A stretch of 64,000 bases of DNA, taken from Mycolicibacterium tokaiense. GTDB lineage: Bacteria; Actinomycetota; Actinomycetes; Mycobacteriales; Mycobacteriaceae. The position numbers and the translations under genes are program-made. Under the pieces are notes generated by a model that did not search any database, was not told where the DNA came from, and saw only the letters and a program-made list of their open reading frames with translations. The stretch covers positions 2,356,001 through 2,420,000 of the forward strand of contig NZ_AP022600.1 of assembly GCF_010725885.1 (NCBI RefSeq). Reading direction: 5' to 3'. Positions 9,343 to 16,101 of this stretch are shown here, one piece after another. Every line of letters starts with the position of its first letter. Positions within the stretch are counted from its first letter, which is position 1.

Positions 9343-9804
9343 AACGGTGGTTCTTCGCTGTCGTCTGCCGGTGGTGGTGGGGGTGGTGGTCGCCAGTCGG
9401 CGGTGATGGATTCGTCTTCCCAGGGGTCGTTGATCCAGGGGCACCAGGAGGCGGTGCGGCGCCGGCCACTGAGGACCAGTCGTTTGAAGCGGACGTCGTT
9501 GCGGCGCCCCCGTTGTCTGATTTCGTGGGCGCGTTGCTGGTTGACCCACCGGGTCTGCTGGTTGGCGGCGTGTTTGGCCGCCAACCCGGCCCGGGCAGCC
9601 GCGATCCTGGCGGTCTTCTCGGCCTTCGGGTCCCGAGGTCGGGTCCACGATTTCGGGCGGCACGCTGCGGCGAGGTCATCGAACAACTCCGCCCCATCCG
9701 GAGTCGACCGGTACGTCCGGCCGGTGGGGGAGGTCCATTCGATGGTGCCGCCGGTGAGTTGTCTGGTCGTCCAGCCGCCCTCGCCGGACAGGAACGTCTT
9801 GATC
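9339..9804 (-). pseudogene. C-terminal half of a REP13E12-type DUF222/HNH gene, cut off by element insertion
   Basis: Reading leftward from attL the frame gives HHRIKTFLSG, then EWTSPTGRTY and the Pro/Asp/Glu-rich tail typical of DUF222-HNH proteins of the M. tuberculosis 13E12 repeat family. The zinc/HNH core and DUF222 domain are missing here and lie 9.3 kb away at 19116-20302. Joining the halves at the shared CGGTG restores the frame exactly (1653 nt, 550 aa) and regenerates the family motif CRTHHRIKT. An open frame runs into the element to 10073, but those residues are shadow sequence. Confidence 0.88.
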
Positions 9805-9809
9805 CGGTG
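9805..9809. repeat. attL core
   Basis: CGGTG is shared with 19116-19120. Host 13E12 sequence lies to the left and element sequence to the right. Serine integrases need only a very short identical core, so five bases is not unusual. The exact crossover dinucleotide cannot be fixed from one genome. Confidence 0.75.
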
Positions 9810-9864
9810 ATGACACCGATAAGCCAAAGAACCTTCAAGCCTGAGGCGGCTAACGTGTGAGGCT

Positions 9865-10854
9865 GTGCTCCATCTGCTGATCGACACCTCGACGTGGCTC
9901 GACCTTGCCAAGCGGCGCGACGGCCAGCGGCTAATCGTGCCCATCCGCGTCCTGGTCTTCCAGGGGAGGCTTGACGTTCTGGTGCCCCAGCTCGTGATCG
10001 ATGAGTTCGAGCGCAATCGGCCCAGGGTCGAAGCGTCGATGACTTCGGAGGTCACCCAGCGGTTCAAGCTCATCCGCCGCGACCTGGTGCAATACGGGAA
10101 CGACCAGCAGGGCGAGGCTCTGGAGATGATCGACCAGCTTGCTCACCAGGTGCCGCTGATAGGAGCGATGACGACGCGGAACTTCGAGGAGATCCGCGAG
10201 CAGCTGGAGCGCAGCACCAGGATCGATCCGACCGCCGCCGAGCAAGCGCGCGTCGTTGAACGCGGCCTGGCGAAGTCCGCACCGTTCCACCGCTCCCGCA
10301 ATAGCGTCGCGGATGCGCTGCTGATCGAGATGTACTCGACCGCTCTGGCGAGTGCGGGCGAACATGATCGATACGCCTTCATCACATCGAACTCCGAGGA
10401 CTTCTCCGCGGTGGGCGGCGACAACCGCGAGCCGCATGCCGACCTAGCTGGCCTCTTCGCCGGGGTGAAGTCCACCTATGGCCTGGGCGTCGAGGGCCTG
10501 GAGCGTGTCCTGGCTGACGAGTTCGGCGAGGAGTGGCCGGAGATCTTGGAAGACAACTACTTCGAGGAGGAGCCCCGACGCCTCGACGAGATCCTGGCGG
10601 CTGAGCAGGAGATGTTCGATCGAGTCTGGTACGACCGCTCGATGCTCCACGAGCAGAAGGCCATCGACGCTGGTGACGATGCTGATCTGGAGCACCTGCG
10701 CAAGGTGGCCGGACCAGCTCGCGCCCGCGTCGAGGAGACCTACGGCGTCGAGAATCTCGGCCCCTACGACAAGTTCGAGTGGGGAATGATCAACGGCAAG
10801 CTCTCCGCGCTGCGCTGGGTGCTCGGCAGCGAGTGGGATTTCCTCGACACCTAG
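9865..10854 (+). CDS. PIN-domain (DUF4935-like) putative nuclease, element cargo
   Basis: A 329-residue protein beginning 55 nt inside attL. The first 180 residues form a PIN fold with the expected acidic residues: Asp7 in LLIDTSTWLDL, Glu47 in VIDEFERN, Asp150 in NSVADALLIEMY and Asp179 in ITSNSEDF. PIN proteins of this kind are metal-dependent RNases. The C-terminal 150 residues are Glu/Asp-rich helices of unknown role. It is on the strand opposite the phage genes, alone at the element edge, with no antitoxin gene beside it. That placement fits a cargo gene, perhaps anti-phage or superinfection immunity (inferred). GTG 9865 has no clear ribosome site and may be leaderless. Confidence 0.8.
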   Translation: MLHLLIDTSTWLDLAKRRDGQRLIVPIRVLVFQGRLDVLVPQLVIDEFERNRPRVEASMTSEVTQRFKLIRRDLVQYGNDQQGEALEMIDQLAHQVPLIGAMTTRNFEEIREQLERSTRIDPTAAEQARVVERGLAKSAPFHRSRNSVADALLIEMYSTALASAGEHDRYAFITSNSEDFSAVGGDNREPHADLAGLFAGVKSTYGLGVEGLERVLADEFGEEWPEILEDNYFEEEPRRLDEILAAEQEMFDRVWYDRSMLHEQKAIDAGDDADLEHLRKVAGPARARVEETYGVENLGPYDKFEWGMINGKLSALRWVLGSEWDFLDT

Positions 10855-11831
10855 TTATCACCGAGGTCGAGCTGTCCCGCGCGGTCTACCCCCGCGGATC
10901 CGGATCGTTTGCGCAGCTCAGAGTTTCGCGGCGGCGAAGGTCGAGCCGGGGTGGTAGCAAACGGGTGCGGCCAACCGCGGTTGGAGTCCTGGTCTGCTGT
11001 TGGGAGGGAAGCCTCGGAAACTCCCCCCGGAGAGCCGAACCAGCCTGCGCTGGAAAGTCTGGGGTGTTGTACCTGGTCAGGTGGGGTGATTGCGGGGTTG
11101 TACCTGACCGTTTCGGGCCATATTCGGGGTGAGAACTTTCCACGGGGAGATGCTGGGTCGAAGGGCTCAGCTACCGCTATTCGTATCCGTTCGGCGCTGC
11201 TCCGCCCGCAAGCGATGGAGGCCGCGGCAGCGGTGCTGATCCATCAGCCCTGTTCAGGGCGGTATGTTGCTGGGGATCGGCCCCTGTAGCTAGGGAGTGA
11301 GCACGTGCGGCGGGACTGGCCAGCAACAGATCCGCGCCCGGTACCCCAGCAACATCCGCTGCCGCTGGAAACCCTTTGGAAACTCTCGCCGCAGCGCCCC
11401 GACCCGGCCTAAAAGCCCAGTTCAGAGAGGTTCGGTACCTGGAAACCCGGCCTGGGGGGAGGGAGGTTGCTGGCTCTAGCTACCCGGAAACTTTGCCGGG
11501 GGGAGAGCAGACCGCCTGCGTCGGGCCGGTGGTGTTGCTGGCGTGAACTTTTGACCCCCCTATCCCCCGTGGGTGGGTGGTACCTGGGCCTGTATGCCCT
11601 GTTCAGGGGCGTTTCTGGGTGGGCCACGGTGATCGGGTGATCGGCGGCGGGCTGTCGGGTGATGTACCCAGGACCGCGTGGTCGGGCTTGGTCGGCGGTG
11701 TTGCGGCGTTCGCTGGCGATGTTGCTGGGCTGTTGGAGGTGTTGCGGGCGTCTCGGGTCGGTACCTGGCGGGGGTGTTCGGCGGGTGGCGATGTACCTGG
11801 ACGCCATGCTGTGCGCGGCGTTGGTACCTGG
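10855..11831. repeat. Non-coding, repeat-rich stretch of the element (TACCTGG and GTTGCTGG motifs)
   Basis: No convincing gene lies in these 977 bases. TACCTGG occurs at 11070, 11436, 11581, 11762, 11794 and 11825 (one more at 12057 inside the next gene), often as GGTACCTGG or TGTACCTGG, with a variant at 11101. A second motif, ATGTTGCTGGGG, at 11264-11275 is repeated inverted at 11344-11355. GTTGCTGG recurs near 11466, 11533 and 11720. A seven-base word is expected about once per 16 kb per strand, so the clustering is not chance. It may be a protein-binding array for replication, packaging or recombination directionality. The first 200 bases show nothing. Confidence 0.6.
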
Positions 11832-12128
11832 ATGTCGGGGCCAGAGCCGATCATGTTGCAGATGGCACGGACACTCGATGACCTGCGGCAGCTGCGTTAC
11901 CTGCGGCGTGTGGCTGCTCGACAAGGCTTGAGGCTCGTCAAGTTCGGGCCGCATTCGCAGCGCACCCTGCATCAGCAGCATGGCCCGATCGCTCTCGTCC
12001 GCGCCGCGGATGGCGAGCTGATCAAGTCGAGGCTGGACCTGTGCTCGGCGTGGAACTACCTGGTCACCGACATGGACGATGACGAGCCGAACTGGACGAG
12101 TTCACCGCCGCGTCGTCGGCACGCCTGA
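11832..12128 (+). CDS. Small hypothetical element protein
   Basis: A 98-residue protein beginning MSGPEPIMLQMARTLDDL, with a basic helical centre (LRYLRRVAARQGLRLVKF) and an acidic end (TDMDDDEPN). The open frame extends upstream to 11577, but that part is the repeat region and has phage-noncoding composition, so I chose ATG 11832. I recognise no family. It lies in the position where phiRv1 carries small plus-strand genes (Rv1573-Rv1575), opposite to the capsid block. Confidence 0.55.
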   Translation: MSGPEPIMLQMARTLDDLRQLRYLRRVAARQGLRLVKFGPHSQRTLHQQHGPIALVRAADGELIKSRLDLCSAWNYLVTDMDDDEPNWTSSPPRRRHA

Positions 12129-12398
12129 GCTGAGCTGTCGCCGATCACCGCGTGGGTGGCTGATCCACCTTCGCTTTGCGCAGGCCCCTCTGCGCTGGTT
12201 TCTATGAGCTTCAGCGCCTCGGCAACCGACGCGCTTGCGGCGGCGAACTGGTGGGTGCGGGCTCCGGCGTGGTCCTCGAATTCCACGCCGGAGCCGCGCG
12301 AGAGCCCCCCGGCCCGCGACCTGGTGAGAGTCATGGGGGATCCCGTCCAAGCCGCCCGTGCAGGCGGGTGTGGTGGGCCGAGGGGCTCGATCTGGGGA

Positions 12399-12488
12399 GG
12401 CGCGGCCAGCGCACCCGAGCGGATCGCCGCTGCTTGACGATCTCGGAGTGGAGGTGGGTTCCACTGCCCAGGGTGCGCTGGCCGCGCC
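12399..12488. repeat. Perfect 18-bp inverted repeat between convergent element genes
   Basis: The left arm is 12399-12416 and the right arm 12471-12488, exact reverse complements beginning GGCGCGGCCAGC. The 54-nt interval contains a second hairpin (AGTGGA at 12447-12452, TCCACT at 12460-12465). The structure sits in the 500-nt gap (12129-12630) between the plus-strand 98-aa gene and the minus-strand capsid block, and I see no gene in the rest of that gap. A two-way terminator is the simple reading, but the long spacer and nested stem also suit a packaging or replication site. Confidence 0.8.
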
Positions 12489-12630
12489 CGACTGCTGAGC
12501 GGTGCGGTCGCTGTCTCGTGCGCCCCGAAGCTGCGCACGATGCATCGACACTCGCTCAGCTGGTTGCCTGCCACGCGATCCACGGTCGAGGCTTCCGTGG
12601 TGCCGCGCCCGAGAGCGCGCAGCAGGACAC

Positions 12631-12810
12631 TCATTTGGTCGTCACTCCGGCGACGATGGCCGGTTCGACCATCAGCTCCCCGTACACCCGCTGGGCGCGC
12701 AGGATGCCGCCCAGGGCCAGCGCGCGGACCTCGCGCTGGGTCAGTTTCATTCGCCGCGCGCATTCGGCGACGGTGAGCCAGTCCCGGTCTTCGTCGTCGT
12801 AGGCGGTCAC
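12631..12810 (-). CDS. Small helix-turn-helix (excisionase/MerR-like) protein
   Basis: A 59-residue protein. After an acidic start (TAYDDEDRD) it reads WLTVAECARRMKLTQREVRALALGGIL, the excisionase-type winged-helix pattern with conserved A...L.....V..L...G. GTG 12808-12810 overlaps the stop of the upstream 57-aa gene as GTGA. It is the last gene of the capsid unit. It could be a regulator or a second recombination-directionality candidate; the sequence alone does not decide. Confidence 0.65.
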   Translation of the reverse strand: MTAYDDEDRDWLTVAECARRMKLTQREVRALALGGILRAQRVYGELMVEPAIVAGVTTK

Positions 12811-12980
12811 CGGAGCGCTCGCTGCTGCGCCCAGGCGTCGCCCTCACGAAGCGCGGAGTCCTCGTCGGGATGGATCCGCGCTCCGTGGTGCTGCGCGCCG
12901 CTGGGGCCGCGCCAGCGCCAACGCCAGCCACCGGCCACCGCTTCGGTGGACAGCTGGCCAGCGTCGGGCGTCAGCGGCAT
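12807..12980 (-). CDS. Small hypothetical protein downstream of the capsid gene
   Basis: A 57-residue, Trp-rich protein (GGWRWRWRGPSG) with an acidic C-terminal half (HPDEDSALREGDAW). The start follows the capsid stop as TGACATG, and its own stop overlaps the next start (GTGA), so it is tightly coupled on both sides. That arrangement is the main evidence that it is real. I do not recognise the family. Position suggests a capsid accessory or decoration role (inference). Confidence 0.5.
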   Translation of the reverse strand: MPLTPDAGQLSTEAVAGGWRWRWRGPSGAQHHGARIHPDEDSALREGDAWAQQRALR

Positions 12981-12981
12981 G

Positions 12982-14151
12982 TCAGCCGATCACCGTGTCG
13001 ATCACCGCGAACGCGGACGGGCGCAGGTGGGCCACGCCGAACCGGCCCTCAGCGCGGGCGCGGAACTGGTTCTTGTTGAACAGCTCACCGCCAGCGTCGA
13101 TCTGGATGTTCACGTCCTCGCGGACGTGCAGCTGGACCCGGCTGAAGTCACCGAGCACGGCCAGGCCCGCAGGCATCGACGGCGACACCACGCGGGTGAT
13201 CGTCGGACCGCCGAGGACGTTGCCGCCGGGGGTCGTGGACAGGGCACCGCCCATCAGCCAGCCGCCCTCGGTGCTCTCCCGGAGCAGGTCCAGCGCCTCG
13301 GCGTCATCGGGTGCCAGCACGAGCGCGTTGGGCTGCTCCCCGGCGTTCTGCATCACCGTGAGCGCTTTGCGCAGCGTGCGTGGCAGCGAGGTCTCCGAGG
13401 CCACCTGGCGCGTTCCCGCGATCTGGGTGATGCCGTCGAAGTTCTCGCCCTCGCCGTCGCCGGAGATGATCTGGCGCTCCAGGGCATCGAGCACACCCTC
13501 GGCCATCTCGGTGGACAGCCAGTCCTCGAAGCCGTTCACGTCATCGAGCAGGCGCAGCGGCACCGGCTCGGACAGATGCGCGACCACACGGGCGCGGTCG
13601 ACGATCGGTGCCAGGGTCAGCACCGAGGTCGGCTTGAGCGCGTTGTCGGCGACCGGGGCCGCGTTGTTGGTGCGGACCGTCTGCCGGTGGTACTCGAACG
13701 CATTGCCCGCGAGGGGAAGTCGATTCACCAGCAGATCGATCAGCCGCTGCGGACGAGCCATTGGCGTGATGCTGGGGTTGATCAGCACCGGGACATCGAG
13801 TGAGCCCGAGCTGATAGCGCGCGATTCACCGCCCTTGACCTGGAGCGCCCGAGCTGCGCGACGACCCCAATCGCGGGCCTCGGTCAGACCAGCACCTACG
13901 CCGCCGTTGAGCTGCGCCTGGCGCACCCGCTGCACGCGGGTGTCGTAGCGACCGGCGCGCGCGATCTCAGCTTGCGTGTCGGCGATCCGAGTGTCGAGCG
14001 CAGCGATGCTGCCGCTGAGTTCATCGAAACGGTGCTGCTCGTCTTCGGTGAGCTGCCCTGCCCCTGAGCGCTTCGCAGCGTCCAGGATGGCCACCCGTTC
14101 GGCGGTCACCTCGGCCCGCTTCTCCATCAGCTGCGAGAGAAAGATCTCCAT
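12982..14151 (-). CDS. HK97-fold phage major capsid protein
   Basis: A 389-residue capsid protein. Residues 1-70 are an Ala/Glu/Arg helical coiled coil like the delta (scaffold) region of HK97-type capsids. From about residue 110 the HK97 core follows, with VPVLINPSITPMARP, the DWLSTEMAEGVLDALERQIISGDG helix region, QPNALVLAPDDAEALDLLRES and the C-terminal FGVAHLRPSAFAVID. The delta region is normally removed by a prohead protease, yet no protease gene was recognised in the element, so processing may rely on a helper phage. phiRv1 has its capsid gene (Rv1576c) at the same relative place. Confidence 0.9.
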   Translation of the reverse strand: MEIFLSQLMEKRAEVTAERVAILDAAKRSGAGQLTEDEQHRFDELSGSIAALDTRIADTQAEIARAGRYDTRVQRVRQAQLNGGVGAGLTEARDWGRRAARALQVKGGESRAISSGSLDVPVLINPSITPMARPQRLIDLLVNRLPLAGNAFEYHRQTVRTNNAAPVADNALKPTSVLTLAPIVDRARVVAHLSEPVPLRLLDDVNGFEDWLSTEMAEGVLDALERQIISGDGEGENFDGITQIAGTRQVASETSLPRTLRKALTVMQNAGEQPNALVLAPDDAEALDLLRESTEGGWLMGGALSTTPGGNVLGGPTITRVVSPSMPAGLAVLGDFSRVQLHVREDVNIQIDAGGELFNKNQFRARAEGRFGVAHLRPSAFAVIDTVIG

Positions 14152-14469
14152 GTTGTGTTGGCTCCTAGCCGTCGTTGGTCGGGCGGAACCGGGCGCGTCG
14201 CGCCGCTGGAAGAGGGACGGGCGACGCGACCGGTTCCTTCGACAGATCTGGGGAGCGCGCGGAGTGCCACCGTCGACCCGGCCAGCTGGGCACGTGAGGT
14301 TCGTGACCGCCGAGAGATGCCGAAGCCGATTTGTCTTGCCTGCCTCACCCTGACGGATCGGCCTGCTCAGCTATTCCCACCTGCGAGACCGGACGCTACG
14401 CCCGCGCTGGGGCAACCTCGCCGCGGCACGCCCTATCCAAGTTCGCTTATACGAGAACAGGTCTCAGCG
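14152..14469. promoter_or_regulatory. Gap before the capsid gene with a 17-bp hairpin
   Basis: These 318 bases hold no credible gene. Arms 14185-14201 and 14221-14237 (GGAACCGG start, GACCGGTTCC end) pair at 16 of 17 positions around a 19-nt loop, giving a very stable hairpin 34 nt before the capsid start as transcribed leftward. A TATAAG hexamer on the minus strand near 14440 could be a capsid promoter -10, but no good -35 is visible. The hairpin may end the upstream early transcript or shape the capsid leader. Confidence 0.6.
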
Positions 14470-14991
14470 TTACCCGCCGGAGGCTTCGCGCCAGGACGGC
14501 AGCCTCGACAGGTCTGATTCCGGACGGCTGGCCTGGCGCTCGCGCTCGATCTCGGCGTCCATTGCGGCGGCCTGAGCGCGATGCAGAGCGGCGTTCGGAT
14601 CGTCCGGGGCGAATGCGTCCTGCGCGGCCTCCCGGCGGTCCAGCTCTCGCTCGGCCAGCGCCAGCAGTTTGGTCAGCCAGCGACCCCCGGATCCCGGTTC
14701 GCTGGCCGGTCCCCGGAGGACGCCGTGGAGGACCTCCAACTCGACGACGTGGAGCGATCTGAAGTCGACGTGCTGCTGGGGTGTTTCGGTGGCGGCATCT
14801 GGTGAGCCCAGGAGGCGATCGGCGGAGCGTAGGCGGGCTGCGTGTTCGGTTTCGATGGCGTTGGCGATCTGGTCGAGCCAGCGCCGCACTTCATCGTGCT
14901 TCTGGACGCGATCGGCGAGTAGCGCGAACAGCTGGGCGGTGCGCTCCAGGTCGCGAAGGCGGACCGGGCTCAGATCGGGTAGGGGGGTCAT
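14470..14991 (-). CDS. Hypothetical element protein, helical
   Basis: A 173-residue, charged, alpha-helical protein (LRDLERTAQLFALLADRVQKHDEVRRWLDQ, in part) without a signal peptide or recognisable enzyme motif. It precedes the capsid gene, where many phages carry a scaffold, small terminase or protease. I looked for the S78-type protease His/Ser motifs and did not see them. Its start overlaps the stop of the upstream 67-aa gene (ATGA, 14988-14991). Confidence 0.65.
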   Translation of the reverse strand: MTPLPDLSPVRLRDLERTAQLFALLADRVQKHDEVRRWLDQIANAIETEHAARLRSADRLLGSPDAATETPQQHVDFRSLHVVELEVLHGVLRGPASEPGSGGRWLTKLLALAERELDRREAAQDAFAPDDPNAALHRAQAAAMDAEIERERQASRPESDLSRLPSWREASGG

Positions 14992-15191
14992 CGGGAACTT
15001 CCTTTCAGGCCGGTCTCAGCTGCGAATTTGAACCAGGCGCGTTCGGCGCGGATCCGCCCTGCGGCTACCTCGCTCAGCAGCTCGGCGGCGCGCGGGTGGG
15101 TCGCGGTGTAGGTCACCAGACGCGCCCGGAACGTATTGTCGCGCTTGCGTGTCAGATCGTTATTGCGGTGCCGCGCCTTGTGTCCGTGCAT
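14988..15191 (-). CDS. Small basic element protein
   Basis: A 67-residue, strongly basic protein beginning MHGHKARHRNNDLTRKRDN and ending AWFKFAAETGLKGSSR. The composition suggests nucleic-acid binding, but no family is recognised. It is coupled to the following gene by an ATGA overlap and lies 9 nt after the zinc-ribbon gene upstream. Confidence 0.55.
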   Translation of the reverse strand: MHGHKARHRNNDLTRKRDNTFRARLVTYTATHPRAAELLSEVAAGRIRAERAWFKFAAETGLKGSSR

Positions 15192-15200
15192 CGGTTTCTC

Positions 15201-15533
15201 CTACTGATCTGTTGCGTTTTCACGCAATGGGGTGCTGCGGACTCTCCAGCGGCCCAAGCGGTCTCGGAACACCACCTGATGGGATCCCTGGCAACCCTCT
15301 CCGCACGGGACGATCGCTGCGGCCTCGAAGGTCTCGGCGGGGCTGTCCCAGAACGTCAGCTGCGCGAACGCCGTCCGGGTGTGGGGGCTCAGCGCGCTGC
15401 ACACCAGCGCCGCCGCCGAACCCGGGCGGACCGGCTCGCTCCGGCACAACCCGCATAGCCCCTCCATGAACGAGTTCAGCCCGCGCAGCGCCACTCCGCA
15501 GGACGCACACAACCGGGGCGCGCGAGGACTCAT
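15201..15533 (-). CDS. Zinc-ribbon protein (CxxC-x18-CxxC)
   Basis: A 110-residue protein. Cys pairs CASC (residues 9-12) and CGLC (27-30) form a treble-clef or ribbon knuckle. Further Cys residues occur in IVPCGEGCQGSH. The N-terminal 40 residues resemble the 67-aa protein at 15898-16101 (both C-x2-C, about 14-18 residues, G-L-C-x2-C), so the two are probably related by duplication. ATG 15533 overlaps the stop of the upstream gene (ATGA). The role in the element is unknown; such ribbons are common in actinophage early regions. Confidence 0.65.
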   Translation of the reverse strand: MSPRAPRLCASCGVALRGLNSFMEGLCGLCRSEPVRPGSAAALVCSALSPHTRTAFAQLTFWDSPAETFEAAAIVPCGEGCQGSHQVVFRDRLGRWRVRSTPLRENATDQ

Positions 15534-15808
15534 GGCTGGTCGGGCTCTCGTGCGGATCGGTCGAGCACCGCGAGCAGCGCCCCTTCGATCCGGACCTCGG
15601 CAGCTTCGCCGCCCTCGAAGTGTCGGAGCGCTCCCGCAAGGTTCAGGGCCAGCCGCTCGGCGATCTGCCAGAGGCAGCCGGGGCAGTCCTCGGCGGTGTC
15701 CAGCGCATCCGCCAGCGCACCGTGGTCACCACGGGTCGCGGCCAGCGCGGCGCGCAGCCCGATCGCTGCCAGGTCGAGCCGATCATCATTGGCGGGGTCG
15801 TGAAGCAT
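15530..15808 (-). CDS. Hypothetical element protein
   Basis: A 92-residue protein from ATG 15808 (MLHDPANDDRLDLAAIGL), mostly helical, with one CPGC pair in DTAEDCPGCLWQIAERLALN that may bind metal. The frame is open to 15913, which would add 35 Pro/Arg-rich residues and overlap the upstream gene by 16 nt. I prefer 15808 because AGAGAGGA lies upstream and the extension looks noncoding. No family recognised. Confidence 0.55.
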   Translation of the reverse strand: MLHDPANDDRLDLAAIGLRAALAATRGDHGALADALDTAEDCPGCLWQIAERLALNLAGALRHFEGGEAAEVRIEGALLAVLDRSAREPDQP

Positions 15809-15897
15809 CGGGCGTGTGATCCTCTCTGGACTGACACTCGGCGGTGTCGGCTGATTGCCTCTCTGCGGCGTCGAAACGAGCTGTGCGGGTTCATCCC

Positions 15898-16101
15898 TCA
15901 CCGGACGGGCCAATCGCGCGCAGGACGGCCAGCTGGGCGCTGATTCGGGCGTGCCCGCGTCGATGGCTGGGTCGCCGCTCGGCGCAAGCGCTGATCACGA
16001 GCCACCCAGCGGCATTCCGCACAGAGGCCAGCCCGGAGGGAATCCGGACGCCAGAGCACCTCGGGGCAGTTGGCGCAGACGCGCTCGGTCTCAGGCGTCA
16101 T
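15898..16101 (-). CDS. Small zinc-ribbon protein
   Basis: A 67-residue protein with CANC and CAEC knuckles spaced like those of the 110-aa protein at 15201-15533, followed by a basic, Pro-rich tail. It starts 11 nt before the end of the initiator gene, so it is translated from the same message. No enzymatic function can be inferred. Confidence 0.6.
   Translation of the reverse strand: MTPETERVCANCPEVLWRPDSLRAGLCAECRWVARDQRLRRAATQPSTRARPNQRPAGRPARDWPVR

Noticed and set aside
9810..10073. N-terminal extension of the 13E12 C-terminal fragment into the element
   Set aside because: Residues before the junction are antisense to the PIN gene and do not resemble DUF222.
12056..12551. Minus-strand frames between the 59-aa HTH gene and the 98-aa gene
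   Set aside because: Arg/Pro/Ser-rich shadow composition, no ribosome site, and they run across the 18-bp inverted repeat.
12502..13803. 433-residue plus-strand frame across the capsid gene
   Set aside because: Opposite the clear HK97 capsid gene and without protein signal.
14470..14991. Prohead protease assignment for the 173-aa gene by analogy with phiRv1 order
   Set aside because: No S78-type catalytic motif is visible; position alone is not enough.
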